Below are positions 1 to 15,450 of a stretch of DNA of 64,000 nucleotides, in pieces. Source of the stretch: Rostratula benghalensis (lineage: Eukaryota > Chordata > Aves > Charadriiformes > Rostratulidae). The notes below the pieces were generated by a model, which was given only the letters and a program-made list of their open reading frames with translations, did no database searches and was not told the DNA's origin. The DNA is taken from contig VXAI01000015.1 in assembly GCA_013399305.1 (NCBI GenBank), forward strand, positions 5,383,979-5,447,978, given 5' to 3'. Position 1 is the first letter of the stretch; every line of letters starts with the position of its first letter. A program made the position numbers and the translations under genes.

Positions 1-883
1 AATAAATAATTCTGGACCAGCTGAGTAGGTCACTTTCTCTCATACATACAAGGGGTAAGGCCTGCTGGTCTTTAGGGACCCCAGCCGGGAGAGGTTATGC
101 AAGGTGCTTTGGCCTGGCTACAAGCAGGGAAACTCTGACTCTTAATCCTGGCAGCAGGAAAATGAGGAGATGATTACAGTGTGAAAATCTACCACGAATT
201 TAGACCTCATTTGAGCACCGTGAGTAGGATAAGTTTGGGCTGTGTGAGGATTCAAGAAGCCTAGATGAACACCCACCTCATGCTCTCCCTGACTCATTCA
301 AAATTTAATAAAATAACTATGAAAGGAGGATGTCACTGTTTACTTCCCACATTCAGAGTCCATCCTGTGACTCATGTCCTCAGTTTTACATTAGGGAGGA
401 AAAGGAGGAGAAAAACCCTCAACAGTCCCAGTGAGGAACAACTTCCATCACCTACCACTCAAAAACAAGCCTTACTCTTTTAGTACTTGAGGAAGTTATA
501 CAGTGAACCACACTGGCACAGAAAAAAAACCCCACCATAATAACAGTCTTCTCAACTGTAATAGAGTAATTTGAAGATAAAAATGACAGTGAGATAGATC
601 TAAGAAGAGTTCCCAAAACTTTATAACATTAAATCAGGCCAGAAGCTGTCAACATATAAAAAATTGTAGCATGAGGAAAGATTATAGGATCCCTTTAAGC
701 CTTTCTCATTCTCTCTTCTAATCCTTGTTTGATGTAAGAATAGAACTTGATGTAGGGACTCAGAACCCGTTTACAGTCCTTACATTCAGTCTTGATTACA
801 CATCTGTGGACACAGAGATTCACTTTGCAAAACATTGCTAGTTGGGCAGCTTGTTTTGAAAGACAAGATAAAGGATGCCATTT

Positions 884-899
884 AAAAAAAAAAAAAAAA
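884..899 (+). repeat. Poly(A) tract (16 A)
   Basis: An uninterrupted A-run with no recognisable retrotransposed body before it. Confidence 0.85.
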
Positions 900-2559
900 G
901 AGTCTATTTAATCCAACCATCTAAAACTGAAGAGAGGCTAATTAACTTTTGTAGGCTTGGGACAATGTCTCACGTACTTATCTTCAAATGTTTCAGTCAA
1001 ACTTCTGTTACCCAAGCTTCACTGCAGCTATACATTCTAGCCACCCTCCACGAAGTCAGTCCATCTCATTTTAGATGGGTATCTAAAAGCAGCACATATT
1101 TCAGCCTTCCCTCAGTAAATCACAGAAAAGGCTATCTCAGAATGCATTCATCCTCTCCTAAACACTTATATCTTAGGGGTGATCAATCACTCCTGGGAGG
1201 AGCCTATTTCTGTCTGCTAACTTTATTGCTAAAGGTGGCCAGTGCAGACCTGCATGCTGGAGGTTTAGGCGTCTATGGGCAGAGGAGTCAGATGTGATGG
1301 CTTACTTTTCACTAGAGCTTCTCTTCCCACACTACATGTCTATGTTTGCCCATCACTCTGCTTCCAAAACACTTCAAAGTGACACCTTATAAATCTTTTG
1401 TCTACTAAAATACTTTTTTTTTCAGTGCAAAATTAAACCACGTATATGAACGAAACCCCTGATCAGGCTGCAAGTTCAGTAATAAATTGTAATACTGTGT
1501 TCCAAAGCTAGTCAAGTGCTTTGTCTGCTTACCATTGCCAAAAAAATTAAGTTGGATGTGGAAGTACTTACTACAGTTTTTAGCTTGCATGCATTTTGCA
1601 CAGTCACCCGAACTGAAAGACATACATACAGCAAGGCCACCTACAGATAGTAATAAAACCGTACTGTCTGAAAGGCTGCCTATAAATCTTATTAAAGTAA
1701 TCCCTTCCCTGAACCCAGATTATTACATTCACCTTTATGGTGGAATAAAAATTAATTTTCTCAGCTATAATAAGTGTATGATAAGAAGGCCTCACTTGGG
1801 ACTAAATAAAGATTATAATTAACTCCAACTGAATAAATCTAAATTTAGCTTGGACTAGCAATTTGTTTTCATACATTTTCCTCTACGACTGAGTGAATAG
1901 GTACGGCAGGATTAGCATCCCGTGCCAGTTCCAGCTCTGCTGGCACAGAAAGGAGTGAGGCAGAGTGTAATCCAATACCCAAAAGGGCTGAAGATTAATT
2001 CAGGGTTCTCTATCAGCGGAAGTTTGGAAAACTGGAATAAAACAAAAAGGCTCAAAACTGCCATTACTCCAGCAAGGAAAGCATGTGAAGTGTTGGACTC
2101 CAGAGAGAATAGTGCTCGCTGCACTCCCTAAATCAGCATTATGCAAAGACAGAACCCCTGCCACGGGCTGCTGAGAGCACATTTAGGGAAGCATTGCCTG
2201 ATCTTGCTCTGTCATACTGAGTATCTGCTTTTGGGTGCTACCCGAAATGGGCTGCTCTGCCATATGGATCTGTGCTCTGACCTGCTACGGCCATTCTTAA
2301 TTTGCTCTCCCTCATCTGCAACACTTCCAAGGTGATACCCAAAGCAATTGCCAAATAAGAAGACACAACATTACACCAGCACATGCAAGCACACAAACAA
2401 AATGGGGTAAAATAAATGTAGCAAATACGCAAAGTTTACCCTGATTTTCTTATTTAGTTGAAAATAAAAACCCTTATAGCAGCGCTATACCCAGCAGATT
2501 AGAGATTTTTTTTTCCAAGAAAAAATGAGGCTCTACTTATAAGAAGGTGAGGAACTGCT

Positions 2560-2840
2560 GCATTAAGCCACTGCCTCATTATTTGCCATTCTCTGGGAAG
2601 ATGATTGTTAACAACTTTATTACTGGGAAGGAGGAGTTCAGGCTTGTTTATCAAAACAGAGCATATTATTTATCCTTGCCAGGGAATAGCATGCAACCCA
2701 ATCAATAAAGCTACTCTGCTTCCTCCTCTGATTGCCATGCTAGCCCATACAAACATCGGATTTGCCTGCTAAGAAGATTTTATCAGGCATAAGCTACAGC
2801 TGAGCCATCATCATTACAGCAGAATGGTTCTCCAAGCAGA
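2560..2840. promoter_or_regulatory. Candidate conserved non-coding element
   Basis: The stretch includes TTGTTAACAACTTTATTAC, TGTTTATC (forkhead-like), CAATCAATAAAG (PBX/HOX-like), TTTTATCAGGC and CAGCTG with no repeat signature. Clustered developmental motifs suggest an enhancer, inferred by texture only. Confidence 0.2.
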
Positions 2841-5827
2841 TAGGTTTATTTCTGAAGATGAGAGTTCTTTTAGCTTAAAAGTGACACAGTCTGAAACCAA
2901 ACCAAATTGTTATTTAGGATTAAATCAGAGTACATATGGATGAAATAAAAGTACGCATCTAATACACTACAGCATTATAACAACTTAAATTCATGTCTCG
3001 TGAGGGTTTAACTTACCTAGACAGGACACCCTTCTGCTGCCCTGACATCATTTCTTTAAGAACTACCAGACTTGAGCACAATTCCTACCCAAACATGAAA
3101 TTGCCCAAAATTATGTTGTCCAAATCTGAGCCATGTAAATTTCTCCTGAATCATTAACACTGGCTGTTACAGTGAATTTGTTCAGTGCTTCTAAGCCAAA
3201 GATAGAGCACCTGTATAGGTTTTATAAACTGGAAATTTTATTCTTGCATGGAGAACAGAGATCCCCTTTCCTCCAAATGCAAAGGTCTGTAAAGACCTGA
3301 GACACAAGACATTAAACCTCTGACATCTGTAACTGTAGGAATGCTGTCTTAGGTAAGTTTTAGAGGCTTTTATTGCTCCCTCTGAACCCTGTACAGTAGG
3401 AAACATAGTAACTAAGACACCTGGTTGTAAGGCTGAAGTAATAGAAAGAATAGTCACAATAAAAAAAATTTTGAAACTCTCTAAACATCCCTAAAATAGC
3501 TTTTCTTGAAACATGCTGGGATGGTTTCACCATCTGTAAGTAACGTGCCCATCCCTACAACCCATAAAATCTTTATGTCATCATGTATTTTATTTATTCA
3601 TCTCTGCACATACATGTTTCTGGCCAAAGTCTTCGTTGTTAAAAACATTTATTCAAATGCGCCAGACAGAAAAACCTAGAAGTTAGATAAAATATACTCC
3701 CATAGTACTACCTCTATGTTGTGCAGAAGCACTATGTGGCCCCATCCACAGACTGTACAAAGCACAGGATAATGGTGCTCCTAAGCCAGATGTCCATGGC
3801 CTCCCAAGCCAGTGAGTTCTAGCCCAGATCTTTTGGGTGTACAATACTCTCTCCATGAAGAAGAAGGGGATCATTCCAGTGGGTGAAGGACACAGAACAA
3901 ATACTGAGGGTGAACCTATAGAGAAAAAGTGTGAGCATGAAGAGAGCATGGGGACACTGAATACTCCCTCTCCAAAACACAAGCAGCAATGAGATGAGAC
4001 ATTCACACAGTTTCTCCTTTGAGTCTTCATCACTTGTCTTCAAGTGTCTTCACTTGTCTCCAGCTCCTGCCTCCTCTGACAGAGGCAATACAGGTATTTG
4101 CAGAGCTAAGGTCTTCCAATCCAGACTAATTCCCTGAGTGCTAGATGGGAATTTTCCTCCGTGTCACACTCAGCACAGCCAAGGCCACCTTGGTGTGACT
4201 GACAAAGCTGCTTTAACTGCCCAAACCTCAGCACAGGGAGGTGACTTTTCTCATTTAATGTTGCTGCTGCAATCGCTCAGGTTGCTCTGCCAATCACCGG
4301 CTGATCACTGGTCTAACTTGCCGTTGTAGTTTTGATCAGAGGTATTGATATGGCAGCTAGAAGTTACAGGCTGCTCCTGGCAAGTTTCTCTGCATTTCCT
4401 GTACAACAGAAATGGGGAACTGTCCTGCCAGTTACAATTAGAGGCATTAGCACAGCAGCTAAAGGTCATGAATTCTTCAGCTGGAAGAATTGAATGACAG
4501 AGTCACTATTGCAAGATAAACTGGAGTTTAAACACACCTGATTAACCAAGGAGAGTTTCTATTCTGATTACCTGGAGGGGAGATATGATCACTAAGGCTG
4601 TACACACACAAAGGTTTTGCACAACCTGCTGCTCGGTGAGTGGAAACCTCATAAACACCACAGCCCACCTCAAAGTGCCTTCCCCAGGCGTGCGCAGCAT
4701 TTGGCATTTCCTAAAACCTCCTTCTCCATTTCAGACTTCTCTGAGCTCTTCTCAGCTGGAGGTAGAGATGCCAAAACCAACCCGGAAAATCAGGATACCA
4801 CCAACCCAGGAAGAGCGATTTGCACACCCAGACAGAACACATTTGCTGTGGGGGCAGTGAGCAGGCACAGCCACCTCGGGTGAAGCTAAGCAAGGTGACA
4901 GTCCCAGTGGCAGCAGCAGGGTTGCTGGACCTCTTGCCCAGCTCCCCACCGCATAGCACCAGTCCTGGCACTGCTCCTTACCCCAGTGCAGAGACAGTGC
5001 TTCCAGCTGCCAGCATTGCAAACCCCTGTGCATCCCTCCTGAGACCTGATAAATCAGGTGTGTCACAGCTACTGGAGGTGCTCATTGCTAACAGGGAGGT
5101 TAGGAGAGGGCTCCCTACTACTGTTATCCAAAGCAAAACTCATTTTCCCTCAGTGATATTTCATAAACAACAGAAAATGAATGTGTATGGGAGTGTGTAG
5201 ATATATTTTCCAAGCAACAGAAAGGCCTTATAAGGCAAATACATTCACTAAGGGCACCAAGTGATTGCAAAGGTAAATCTCTTAAATATATGCTCTAAAC
5301 TATTAGCCAACTGTGAAATATTTGTATTCAGTGTCAAAGTATCTATGTCACACAAAGCCAAGAGACTGACAGGAGAAAGGCCAGGATTTATGTTAGCTGG
5401 GGTCTATCTGTCATGGAGATAGGAAAGCTGAGAGAGAATCCTTTTATTAAAATCACTCTCCTGCTGTAGATATTGATCTAAGCAGCTAAGGTTGAATAGC
5501 AAAGTGCATACCCATCTCTCACAAAGTTACTCACTGGTACAGCAGTAGGGGATGGGGACAACTGCTCTCACAACCCCAGCAAATGGCATCCCAAAAAGCA
5601 GACAGAGAGACAGCAGCACTGGTATAAAGAACATGTGACGATGCCACGGCACAGCTGTCTTCCAGCAACCAGAAAGTCCCTCTGAACTTCACTTTCCAAA
5701 TCTTCAGGAAGTTAACTTAGTTCACCAAATCACTAATGCAGGTTGCTGTTAGTCACAGAATGAGTTCACCATTGAAATAATACAGAGAAACACAGTTCTG
5801 ACTGCATTGCTTGCATTCCTATTTTAA

Positions 5828-5843
5828 GGGGGGGGGAGGGGGG
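5828..5843 (+). repeat. G-run (9 G, A, 6 G)
   Basis: Fifteen guanines interrupted by one adenine. Able to form a G-quadruplex and also prone to sequencing error. Confidence 0.8.
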
Positions 5844-7989
5844 AAGCCACGTCAAAAGAATCTTTTTGTAAATCTGCTTCAGCATTTTCAATTTTTCCTC
5901 TAACCAGTAGTAGCTTGGATCCAAACTTGTGCCCCAGTTTGGGCTGACCCGTCCCTGGCAGTTCTCCTTCAGCCCCTGGAGTCTTTCTCTTTGCAAACCC
6001 CAGCTTGTGACTGCAGCCAATGACCACGAGTTATTACACCTAAAGATAAAATGAAACAGAGTAACTTGAAGCTCTATAAACTACAGATTTGCTGCATTCC
6101 TGCATCCACAGGTTACACAGGTACCTCATTTTATAGCACTTCTGATTCTCCCCATGGAAGCTTCTGCCTTTGGCAATACTGAAAAATTCTTTACATGAGC
6201 CAGAAATTACAGGATATTAAAATGCTGGCAGCAGATTCTCCAAAGGCGTTGTCAGAATGAGGTAAGGTTGGTCCAAAGCCTTTCTCCAGAGCAATGGGCT
6301 TTCACTGGATTCTCCATCCTGTTGTTTTGAAGCTCTTGGTGGAAACGAGCTCCACATCAATGGGCCCAAACAGCCGCAGGAAACCACAAAAGCAGCTTAC
6401 AATAAAATCCCTGTAAAGTTATTAAGAACACAGATATGTCTTGAATGCACAGAAAATCCTCTGTCTTACCAGCACTCATCCATATCCCACTGTGACTGTA
6501 ATCCCAGGAAGAGTTTATGCCATGCACAGCCCCACTGGCAGACTGCAGTAAAACAAAACAGGATGCAGAGACACGCAAAGGAAAATCCTGAGTCCACCAC
6601 CAGCCTCAGAGCTCTGCCTGGGCACTGGGAGCAATTCTCATTTCACTCGCCATTACTGTTGGATTTCTCACCTGGATAGAACCCTGACTACAAATGCTGA
6701 TTTTGGGACTGCTTGCAATGCAGATAGTTAAATTCCTGATTAAATATTTGCAGTGTTTAGGTCGGTGCAAAGCAAGCTTTCACTTCGGTTTCCCCACTGA
6801 ACTCCAGAGATGCAGGGTGTTGCCTCCAGCAAGATTTGTGTCCCCATCCTGCAAACTCATACACATATATATAACTTCAAGTGTGCGTGCAGCCTCACTA
6901 AGTCAAGGAGTTTTCCCACTGGGAAATTTAAGAACAAGCTGCAAGGTTTCAGGAGGAAACCTGAGAGGCCACCCAGCCTTTTAGCTGGTTTGGAAAAAAC
7001 TTCATGGCTTTACAGATTCACCACTATTAGTTCAGGGATGTCTGTGCCTTTTTTCTTAATCTTTAACCTGCACTTTGCATTCCAAACAATATTACGCTAA
7101 CCAGACTCCCAAAGCAATATGTGCTCTCTGGTTCCCACGGGAGCAACCATGCAGGCCTAGTTCTGAAGTTCAGACATCATTAAGTTATCAATTTATATCT
7201 GCCTCTCAAGGAACAGCATATGAAAACATGAATCTTTCCTTTCTAAGGAAGCTTTTTTTTCCCCGCCCAAAATACCCAGAAAAAAAGTTTCTATTTTCTC
7301 TCAGATTCCTTTACTTAATTCAACATTTTATTTTGGGAATGACAACAGCCTCGAGCAACTCCATTAATTTGTTACAGAGTAAAAGAGCTTTGCATTCCTG
7401 GGGTGATTGCTGACCTCCCCCCCTGCTCCCTTGCTTATTGAAACAGTCCTGCCCAAGCACATCCCGGTACCAGAACAAAGCCTAATTTTTCAAGCTTGAC
7501 TGCATTATTTTACGTTATGAATGCACATTTGACATATTTTACAAATTCACGGCAGATGCTGTCAGAAAGGACAAAATAACCATCCCCCGGTACCGCTTTT
7601 CTTTTACTACAGCGATCAAAGGTTGCAGCTTGTCATTCACACGTGGAGAACGGCTCCTCCTGGGGAGAGGAGAAGGAGCCTGCAGCCTCACCCAGGACTT
7701 CTAGGGTGTTTGTTTCTCTGTCTGTTGCCGATTAGCAATTTAGAGTTCGATCTTCTAAGCACAAGGAAAATTCCCAATAGCTCCGGAGGAGGCAGTTCAA
7801 GGAGATCTTGTCAAAATATTGGTGTGTAAAGAAAGTGAAACCTTATTATGGCTTTCATACTGTGATGCACCAAATACGGTTATCTTGCTCACAGATAATT
7901 ATTAACTTACAGGCAAAGAATAAAACTCTCAAGCAAAAAACAAAGTCGGATGAGGTCAAACTTGCTGTGTGGTTCACTTGTGTTAATAT

Positions 7990-8260
7990 GTTAAGGTAAT
8001 AAAAGATAATGAGCATTAGCTGACAGCATTTTCAAACTCTTCAAGAGTCAAGAGAAGTAAATTAGATCAGATTTGAGATTGCCTGAGAAGGCAAAAAGCT
8101 GCATCTAATTCTTTTCTCAATGACAGGGCAATTATACAATTGAGAAAACATCCCAGACCATCACTATCATAGTCCCGCCCAGCATACTAGTTAGGAAACT
8201 CCAGATTATAATCAAATTATTAGTTCAAGATGATGATTAATTTAGGATTAGTCTGGGCCA
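7990..8260. promoter_or_regulatory. Candidate conserved non-coding element
   Basis: AT-rich sequence with GATAATGAGCATTAGCTGACAG, ATTATACAATTGAG and several ATTA cores at 8206-8256. No repeat or coding signature. Inference from motif density. Confidence 0.2.
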
Positions 8261-11200
8261 GTGCTTCAACCAGAAAAAATGCTTACGTACCAGAATAAAC
8301 TACCCCAAGGGTAGGAATTGGATGCACACTAATTTATAGGAGTGTTTCCCAATTTGGCTTATTACCTCTGAACTGAAACAATTCATTTATAGTAACTTGT
8401 AGCATCTTGGGAAAAAGATGTGACTGAGAATTGAGAGATCTGGAACACCTGGGAACAACCTTTCCACACCAGGAACGTTTATGTGTAGGATTAACCTGTA
8501 GTAGGAGCTGTCAGCTATTTCAGGGAAAATGAGCCATTAAAGAAATCAGAACCATATTTGGACCAGTAATAATTTAGTGCAGAGGTTAGAAATACAAACA
8601 GCTGCCCCCTGCTTCTCTGCACCACTTCCCACATTGCCTCAAGTCAGCAGGCCCATTTTCTGGCTGGACTAAAACCCTGTAAATCCAGCGTGACCTCATC
8701 AACCCCAATGTCACCCTATGTGCCTCTGAAGGCATAGCCTGTTCCACTCCTGCCAAAGGCAGAAGCGTTGCTCCCACCCTAGACCCTGCAAACTCACACC
8801 TACAACTGCCTGGGCTCAGCAGAGAGGCAGCCCAGGGTTTTGTACATGTATAACAGCCAGCAGTCACGCATGGGCACAGCCCAGCATTTGTGCATGCTGA
8901 GGATACAGCTCCATCACAGCTCAATGTCAGCATCTGTGCACACGCAGCTGCAGTAACAAGCAGTGAGAGGGAGCAGCTAAAAAGCCACGTTTACCTTCTG
9001 CTTAGTGGCATCTCCTATAAGCCTCTGCGAGGAAACATCACCAGTGCAGTTCAAGTTTCAGTCAACTCAAGTTCAAGTCATATCTTATTATATCCAGTAC
9101 TGGTCACCTACCCATAGCCTAGAGAACAAAATTCTGCAGGAACTCAGCGTACAGGTCACTTCAGCACTGTTGTGTCTGGCATTTTATAACTACAGCTGAA
9201 CACATAATTCACACTGCATAATTTATCCACAGGATAAATTATCCCATGGAACACCCAAAGCAGGTAACAATTTCTCCATACTTACTTATTTTTTAGAAAA
9301 TTCAGTCAACTTCTTCTCTGCTTCTTCTGAACATTGCAAAAAGATTATGAACCTCTGACTATATTCTTCCAGGGCTTGAGCTCTTGGCTAGCTGTGATCA
9401 GTTAGACTAATTCACCTCATGCAGTCTTCTACCTTCAACTATTCTTGTTTCCTGAGTGGAGGAAAATGTGTGCAAGCACTAAATCTCAAACATGCTATTC
9501 TAACATTTGGATTCCATTATCCTAGAGATAACATATAATCCTATAATGATATGTAATAAATTAACATTTAATCTCATATCAGAGAGTTCAAAGGGATCAC
9601 AGCCAGCTGGTGCTAAAATAAGCACTTGCTAGAGGCTGCAAGAATGGGAGCTGAAGATGAGAAGTGAGTGAGATCTAAGCTGCTCCGACGCCTGGGCTTG
9701 GCAAGACTGGTTGGCAAGGAAATGGATCAAATAAACCCCTGATATGAAGGGGATGATCTCCAAAATCACCTGACCTATGCCCTTTCATTGTGAATTATGT
9801 CTTTGCAGTCCATCCAGTGCAGAAGAAGGTAAGATTTCTCACCTCAGAGCTAACGAGCAGGGAAAGCCATTGTCACATAGTGTTGCACAGGGGACTTAAT
9901 TCAGTGCTTGATTTGTCCACCATTTGTCAAAGTGCAGAGATCTGACGAGGCTGAGAGCAAGCATTCAACCCTGGGTTCAGCTCTCTCCAACTGTAGAGAT
10001 CCATATCCACCCTCTTTTTGTCCCCCCGGTCCTACTTCATGCACATGCAGAACTTAAGAAAGGATGTACAGTTTCAACACAGAGAAGCTAAAAATGATTT
10101 GTCATTTTGTTCTCCTTTCACACATCTTCACACATAGCACCAATACACCAACCACTGCACAATCTTCACTAATAACAACAGCCATTAATAAAGTTTGCTC
10201 CATAGAGACTTGCTTAATAAATGCATATAGTGACTCTGGTGAGGATGATTCGTTTCTCTTTAAGATAGACACAATTAAAAGCCCCTGGCAGGAAGACGCA
10301 GCCTCCCAAAGTGTGCAAGGCAATAACAAACACTGAGGGCTGGTGACTCAAAGAACAGAGATAAATCCCTCACTTGCCAAAGTCCTGACAACTTCTACCA
10401 AGCCAAGATGTCACTGTTAGGGTAAGGGGATGAGAATTGTCATTATCTTCCCGGATGCCCTGTGTGCCACCTCAGTTGTCCCAGCTACATCCTATAGCAT
10501 AGTATGTTTTTCTGGAAATTTGCAGACCCCAGCACTTAATCTCTGTTCATGGGCAGCAGCAGCAAAAAAACCAACTGACACCAGTCAGATTCAGGTCCTT
10601 TCTCTGAATTCAAAGACACACTTCATTGCTCCATCTCAAACTGGAATACACTTTAAAGAAAAAGCTTGTCAGATAGCCAAGAAAGCCAAGAATCCATCAC
10701 AGACAGAGACAGCATTTATAAAAAAATACTGCCAAACCTCTTTGCTACTTTTCAGTGGAGACACATCAACCTTACTGCCAAATTAGCTAGAAAGTAAAGG
10801 CAGTTAAAAAAACATCAAGAAAATGGAAAGTGAGAAACTCAGACAGGATAGCCAATAAAAATATACAGTGTGCTGAATTTCACAACTCTGGACACTGACC
10901 ACAGTTCTGTATCTGAAGAAAAATTAATAAATAAAACTAACAAAAAAATCTGAAGTGTTATGGAGTTATCTTTGCTCTAGCGTAAAACACACATTTCTAT
11001 TACCCTTTCCGGATTAGCCAAATGAAGATCAATGTATCTATAAAACTCAATGACATGTTAATGCAAACCTTAAAAAAGATAAAATGCCTTTTATCTCAGT
11101 CTTAGGAAAACCTAATAAAGAATTAACAGTCCATGAAGCCACGGAATTTCACTCAAGGCTTTACTTTATGCCAGGACTTCCTACTCCATTAATTTTTAAC

Positions 11201-14200
11201 GGACAGGTTTCCCCAGGCTTTGGGACATGTTGGTACAATTGTATATTGTCATTAAAATTGGTCCTATATTTTCCTTCAGAGCTGGGAGAGGAGCCCTGCT
11301 GTAGTTCGTGGACTTAAAATACAGACAATGCCCACAATGGATCACAACTGTAAATCTGGAAAAACTGTTAAGGTAAATATCATGCAAAAATGCTAGACAA
11401 ATATTGATTTTGATAATGATCTGATAATTAATGTATTTATGAGCCAAAACTTTCACCTGCAGGATAAGCAGTTTGGATCAGAGCTCATTCATAACATCAG
11501 CATTACAGATTTATATCAGAAGCAACTGCCAGGAATCTACTAACGCAACATTAGATATTGAATCTTTAAAGAGATGCAGTCAAATATTAGTCTAGGAATA
11601 GGTTCAAGATTGGTTCTCAGAATTAATGAGCCTTCCGTAACTGCCATGGACCGTACCAGGAAGCTGGTATCCATAAAGCCAAACGCCCCCAAGAACTTGG
11701 TGAGAAACTGGTCTCATCCAAATTCCTTGCTGTATTTATTTCTACTGTCAAACACAAGGCAGCAAGACCAGAAATTTCAAATGCCAGTACTTAAAACCAA
11801 ATTACATCCAATGCTTTTGCACACATTTAAAATTTGCTCGCTCAAAAGTGCCTGAATACCTACAGCCACTATTACATCAAATGAAATTAAGATGCTTCCC
11901 ACTTCTGCTAATTGGGTGGCCTTGTCTTGGATTCGAAGGTAAGCACCCACTCCTTTCAGACACCCATGAGATGAAGACTGAGGCCACAGTGCCCAGCTGC
12001 AGCACGGTGCTTTTCTAGAGGGAACGTGCCAATAGCAGGAGAGGCACAACACAGCCTAAGCTCATGCAGTCTGCAAGGCTGACAGGCTTGGGCTTGTGAA
12101 TCAGCACAGGGAGGAAAGAGACAGCAGTAGGCATGGAAAACAGTCCCAAGGAAAAGCAGGGGCAAAAGACTAGGAGAGAGCAACAGAACGGGCAGTGAGC
12201 GAAGTGGAGGCAGCAGGAATAAAGCTTGACTATTCAAGGACTGAAAACCTGCTATTTCCATAAAGAAGAAGGAAAACAAACCCCAAACGTCAAAACAACC
12301 ATTGATTTGAAGCCTTTCCCTCCTCAGAGGGATGAAGGTGCCTTCCCCTTAACCCACCCGGGGTCAGGTCAGGAGAAAGGCTTCCCTGCCTTGGAAGCCC
12401 TACCCACACAACGTCCTCCCCAGAAGGCTAAAGCTCCTCAGACACCACGGGTCTTGAGCACTATTTGCACCAGTTTACCTGGGACCATCCTCACCTCCCT
12501 TCCCATCTATGCTTCTCCCCCTGCTTTGGGAGAACAGCTGCTTCTTCCAGGCACTCTGAGATTAATTATTCTTGGTTATACTCCTGCACAGTGCCTTGAT
12601 CTGGAAAATTTATTTAGATACCTTCCCAGGCAGCATATTTAAATGCTGGCCTCACATCTGCCCGACCATAAAAATCAACACCTGAATGATGACAAACATT
12701 AGGCCAGTTGGGTGGAGACCGTCCTCTGCAAACTCTACCACACTTATTCTCATGGACTTGGACCTCATGGACAGAAGTCTGAGTCTCCTCCCTGCTTCCC
12801 ACCTGAGGCACAAATACAGGTCTCAGCTAGAGTAAGAAACCAGGTGTGGAACAACAAGAGAAGGAAAGGACACCTTCTCCCATCAGTAAACAGGGCCCAT
12901 GCTATGTTTAGCCCTGAAGAACAACCACTGCCTGATCCATACCACTGCTCTGCAAGTGAGATGCCTCAGCAAAGAGGTAAAACAGAAAGAGCTAATCTGG
13001 GACAAGAAAAAAGAGCGCCAAACACGCGAGGTAGTGAAGTCCACACCAAGACCCCCATTTCTACAATGCCACCCCAAGCAGCCACCAAGGAGATGCAGGT
13101 ACCCTCACCACCTGACAGTCTCGTCTCTGTATTTCAGCACAGGGTAAGGAGTTGTCCTGTTTTGAGAGTATGGAAACAAGGCTTACATACTCAGCCACAG
13201 GCATTTCTGCTTCTACATAACAATGCTGGGTATGGAATAACAGCCACAGATGCATCCTGCACTGCAAATCCATTTGTTGGCAAAAAATCTTATTTTGCCA
13301 TCTTTATTCACCCAGCATCTCATAAGCACCAAACACATTTGGATCACCAAGGTGGGATTTTAAATTAATCAACAGGAAGCACTGCCTTCCAAAGGCAGCC
13401 TATTCTAGATCTATCCCTGGCTAATCTTCCAGAAATGCTCTGCCACTCTTACTTGTACAGAAAATTTGCAAGAACTCCAAACAGAATAGTGCTCTGTACA
13501 GTGGGGTGCAGACCAGCATCTTTTATTGTCTGACACGGAAAAATCCATCACCAGACTCTCAAATCTGACAAGAGTCCCTTCTGAGAGCAACAAGTTTCAA
13601 GAATTCTTATAAAAGTCTTCTACAAGCTTAAAAAAAAACAAAAAAAACAAAGAATAGGAAAATAAAGACTTAACTAATAAAAAGCAAAAATCCTAGCCCT
13701 TACCTTTCAAATGCACCCTTTGAACCTCACCATCTCCATTGAATTTTCAATGAAACTTAGAGCCAAATATTTATAGGCACCAGACTATAAATGAACCTCC
13801 CTTTTGATATCACCCTTCAAGCCTTCAGTTCAAGGCTGGGCAAGACAGAAACATGAAGATGAAGGGTGAATTAGCTCAAAAGGGGGAACTTGTCAATCAA
13901 ACTGCTAATGCAAGACCACAACAAAACTCCGGTTTAACCTCAGCAGTGACCACCCATCATAATATGGCAGTTTGACTGCTTGTCAGCAACCTGCTTTGAA
14001 GAACAAGGATGCTGCAGAAGTCTTTCTGAAATTCAGCAAGGAAAAATGCACCTGTCTCCTAGACATCCATCAAGGCTTTCCAGAGTCTGCAACCAAATGA
14101 ATTCTCAGTAAGTCCCAAGTAATTTTTGGAGAAGAAAAATTACTGTATAAAGGATTAATGCAGATACAGGCTGCACAATGCCCCCCTTGCACATTATTTC

Positions 14201-15289
14201 TCCACTTTTTACATAACCACATCTGAATAGAGCACAAGGTTGCACATAAAGACATCCCATGTCTTCCTTCATCCCAAGCTCCAAGGACACTGGGCTGTTG
14301 AACACACTCTTGAGAGAGCACCTATAGCACGGTTGGAAAGCATCAAATTTAAAACAAATCCATCCAGGAATGCAAGGTCCCCACGGCAGGGAGCTCCCCA
14401 GCACATATCCACAGAAACAGGAGGCATCTGCAAGGGAACAGATGACAGCCCAGAAGAGGTGACATTCTTCCTCTTCTTCTTGGCTTGCATCTGGATTTAC
14501 TGTGTTTCCTCTCCTCACACCAGGAGGGGCACAGATGTTGAACTGGACTCCTGACACGGACTGCAAGTAGGTTTTGTCTCAACCAATTTACACCGGTACA
14601 GCCCTAAAGCTCACCCTGTTTTCACCCTAACACTGGAGTCTGAGGTCTGTTGTCTGAACATAAATAAGCACAGGATTCACAAGAGATTATCATATTTTAA
14701 ACAGAGTATGTTTGCAGTTTTCTTCAGGAGTATTAGTTTTCAGAAATGCAGTATATTTATGCATGCAGTTAATTGGATAGATTGTAATAAAAACAAAAAT
14801 ATCCGTTCCTTATCCTAAGTGCAGAAGTAAAAAGGAAAAATAAAATTTTAACTGATCAACAGCCTTATCTTACTCTTTCCTGAACATTTATTCACAATAT
14901 TTCCAGCATGTACAGCTTGCAACAAAGATGCAAACTAGTTAATTTTCCAAAAGCAAGAACCGTTACAAAACCTGTAAAGCAAATAAGCCAATCTTCACCT
15001 TCTGAATATTAAGATATCCCACAACAGCAATAAATTAAGTCCTGGGAAGTCTTGACTCCTGACAGTCCTGCTATCATGGCAAGCATCGGAGCATTGGGGC
15101 CATCAGAGCAGCGGTGGAGAACGGAGGCAGCGAAGGCTGAATTCCTGCCGTACCACAGACCTGGTCTGGGACCCTGCCTGTGCCATCTCCACAACGTAGC
15201 CCACACCAGCTTCAAATCTTATCATTTTATCAATGAGAACCATAGATATGTGAAGACCAGCCTTCACTACACTTTATTATGTTTTTAGC

Positions 15290-15450
15290 ATAAACTAAAA
15301 ATCAATTGTGTCTCGTTAATAAAATTCCACCACAACAAGCCAATTAGTAAGACTCATTAATTTTTTATGCATGTACCAATGTGCGTGAAGCCAGCTGACC
15401 TTTCAGTGATTAGTGTATCACACGTTCATGTTTTCTACCTTCTTTTCTTT
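15290..15450. promoter_or_regulatory. Candidate conserved non-coding element
   Basis: Contains TCAATTGTG, CCAATTAGTAAGACTCATTA, TTATGCATG and GTGATTAGTG in a short span. Homeodomain-type motif density is high and no repeat family is recognisable. Confidence 0.2.

Noticed and set aside
12712..13368. 218-codon plus-strand open frame
   Set aside because: No recognisable domain, signal or family resemblance; composition is that of the surrounding A/C-rich DNA. A frame this long is not surprising in 64 kb read in six frames.
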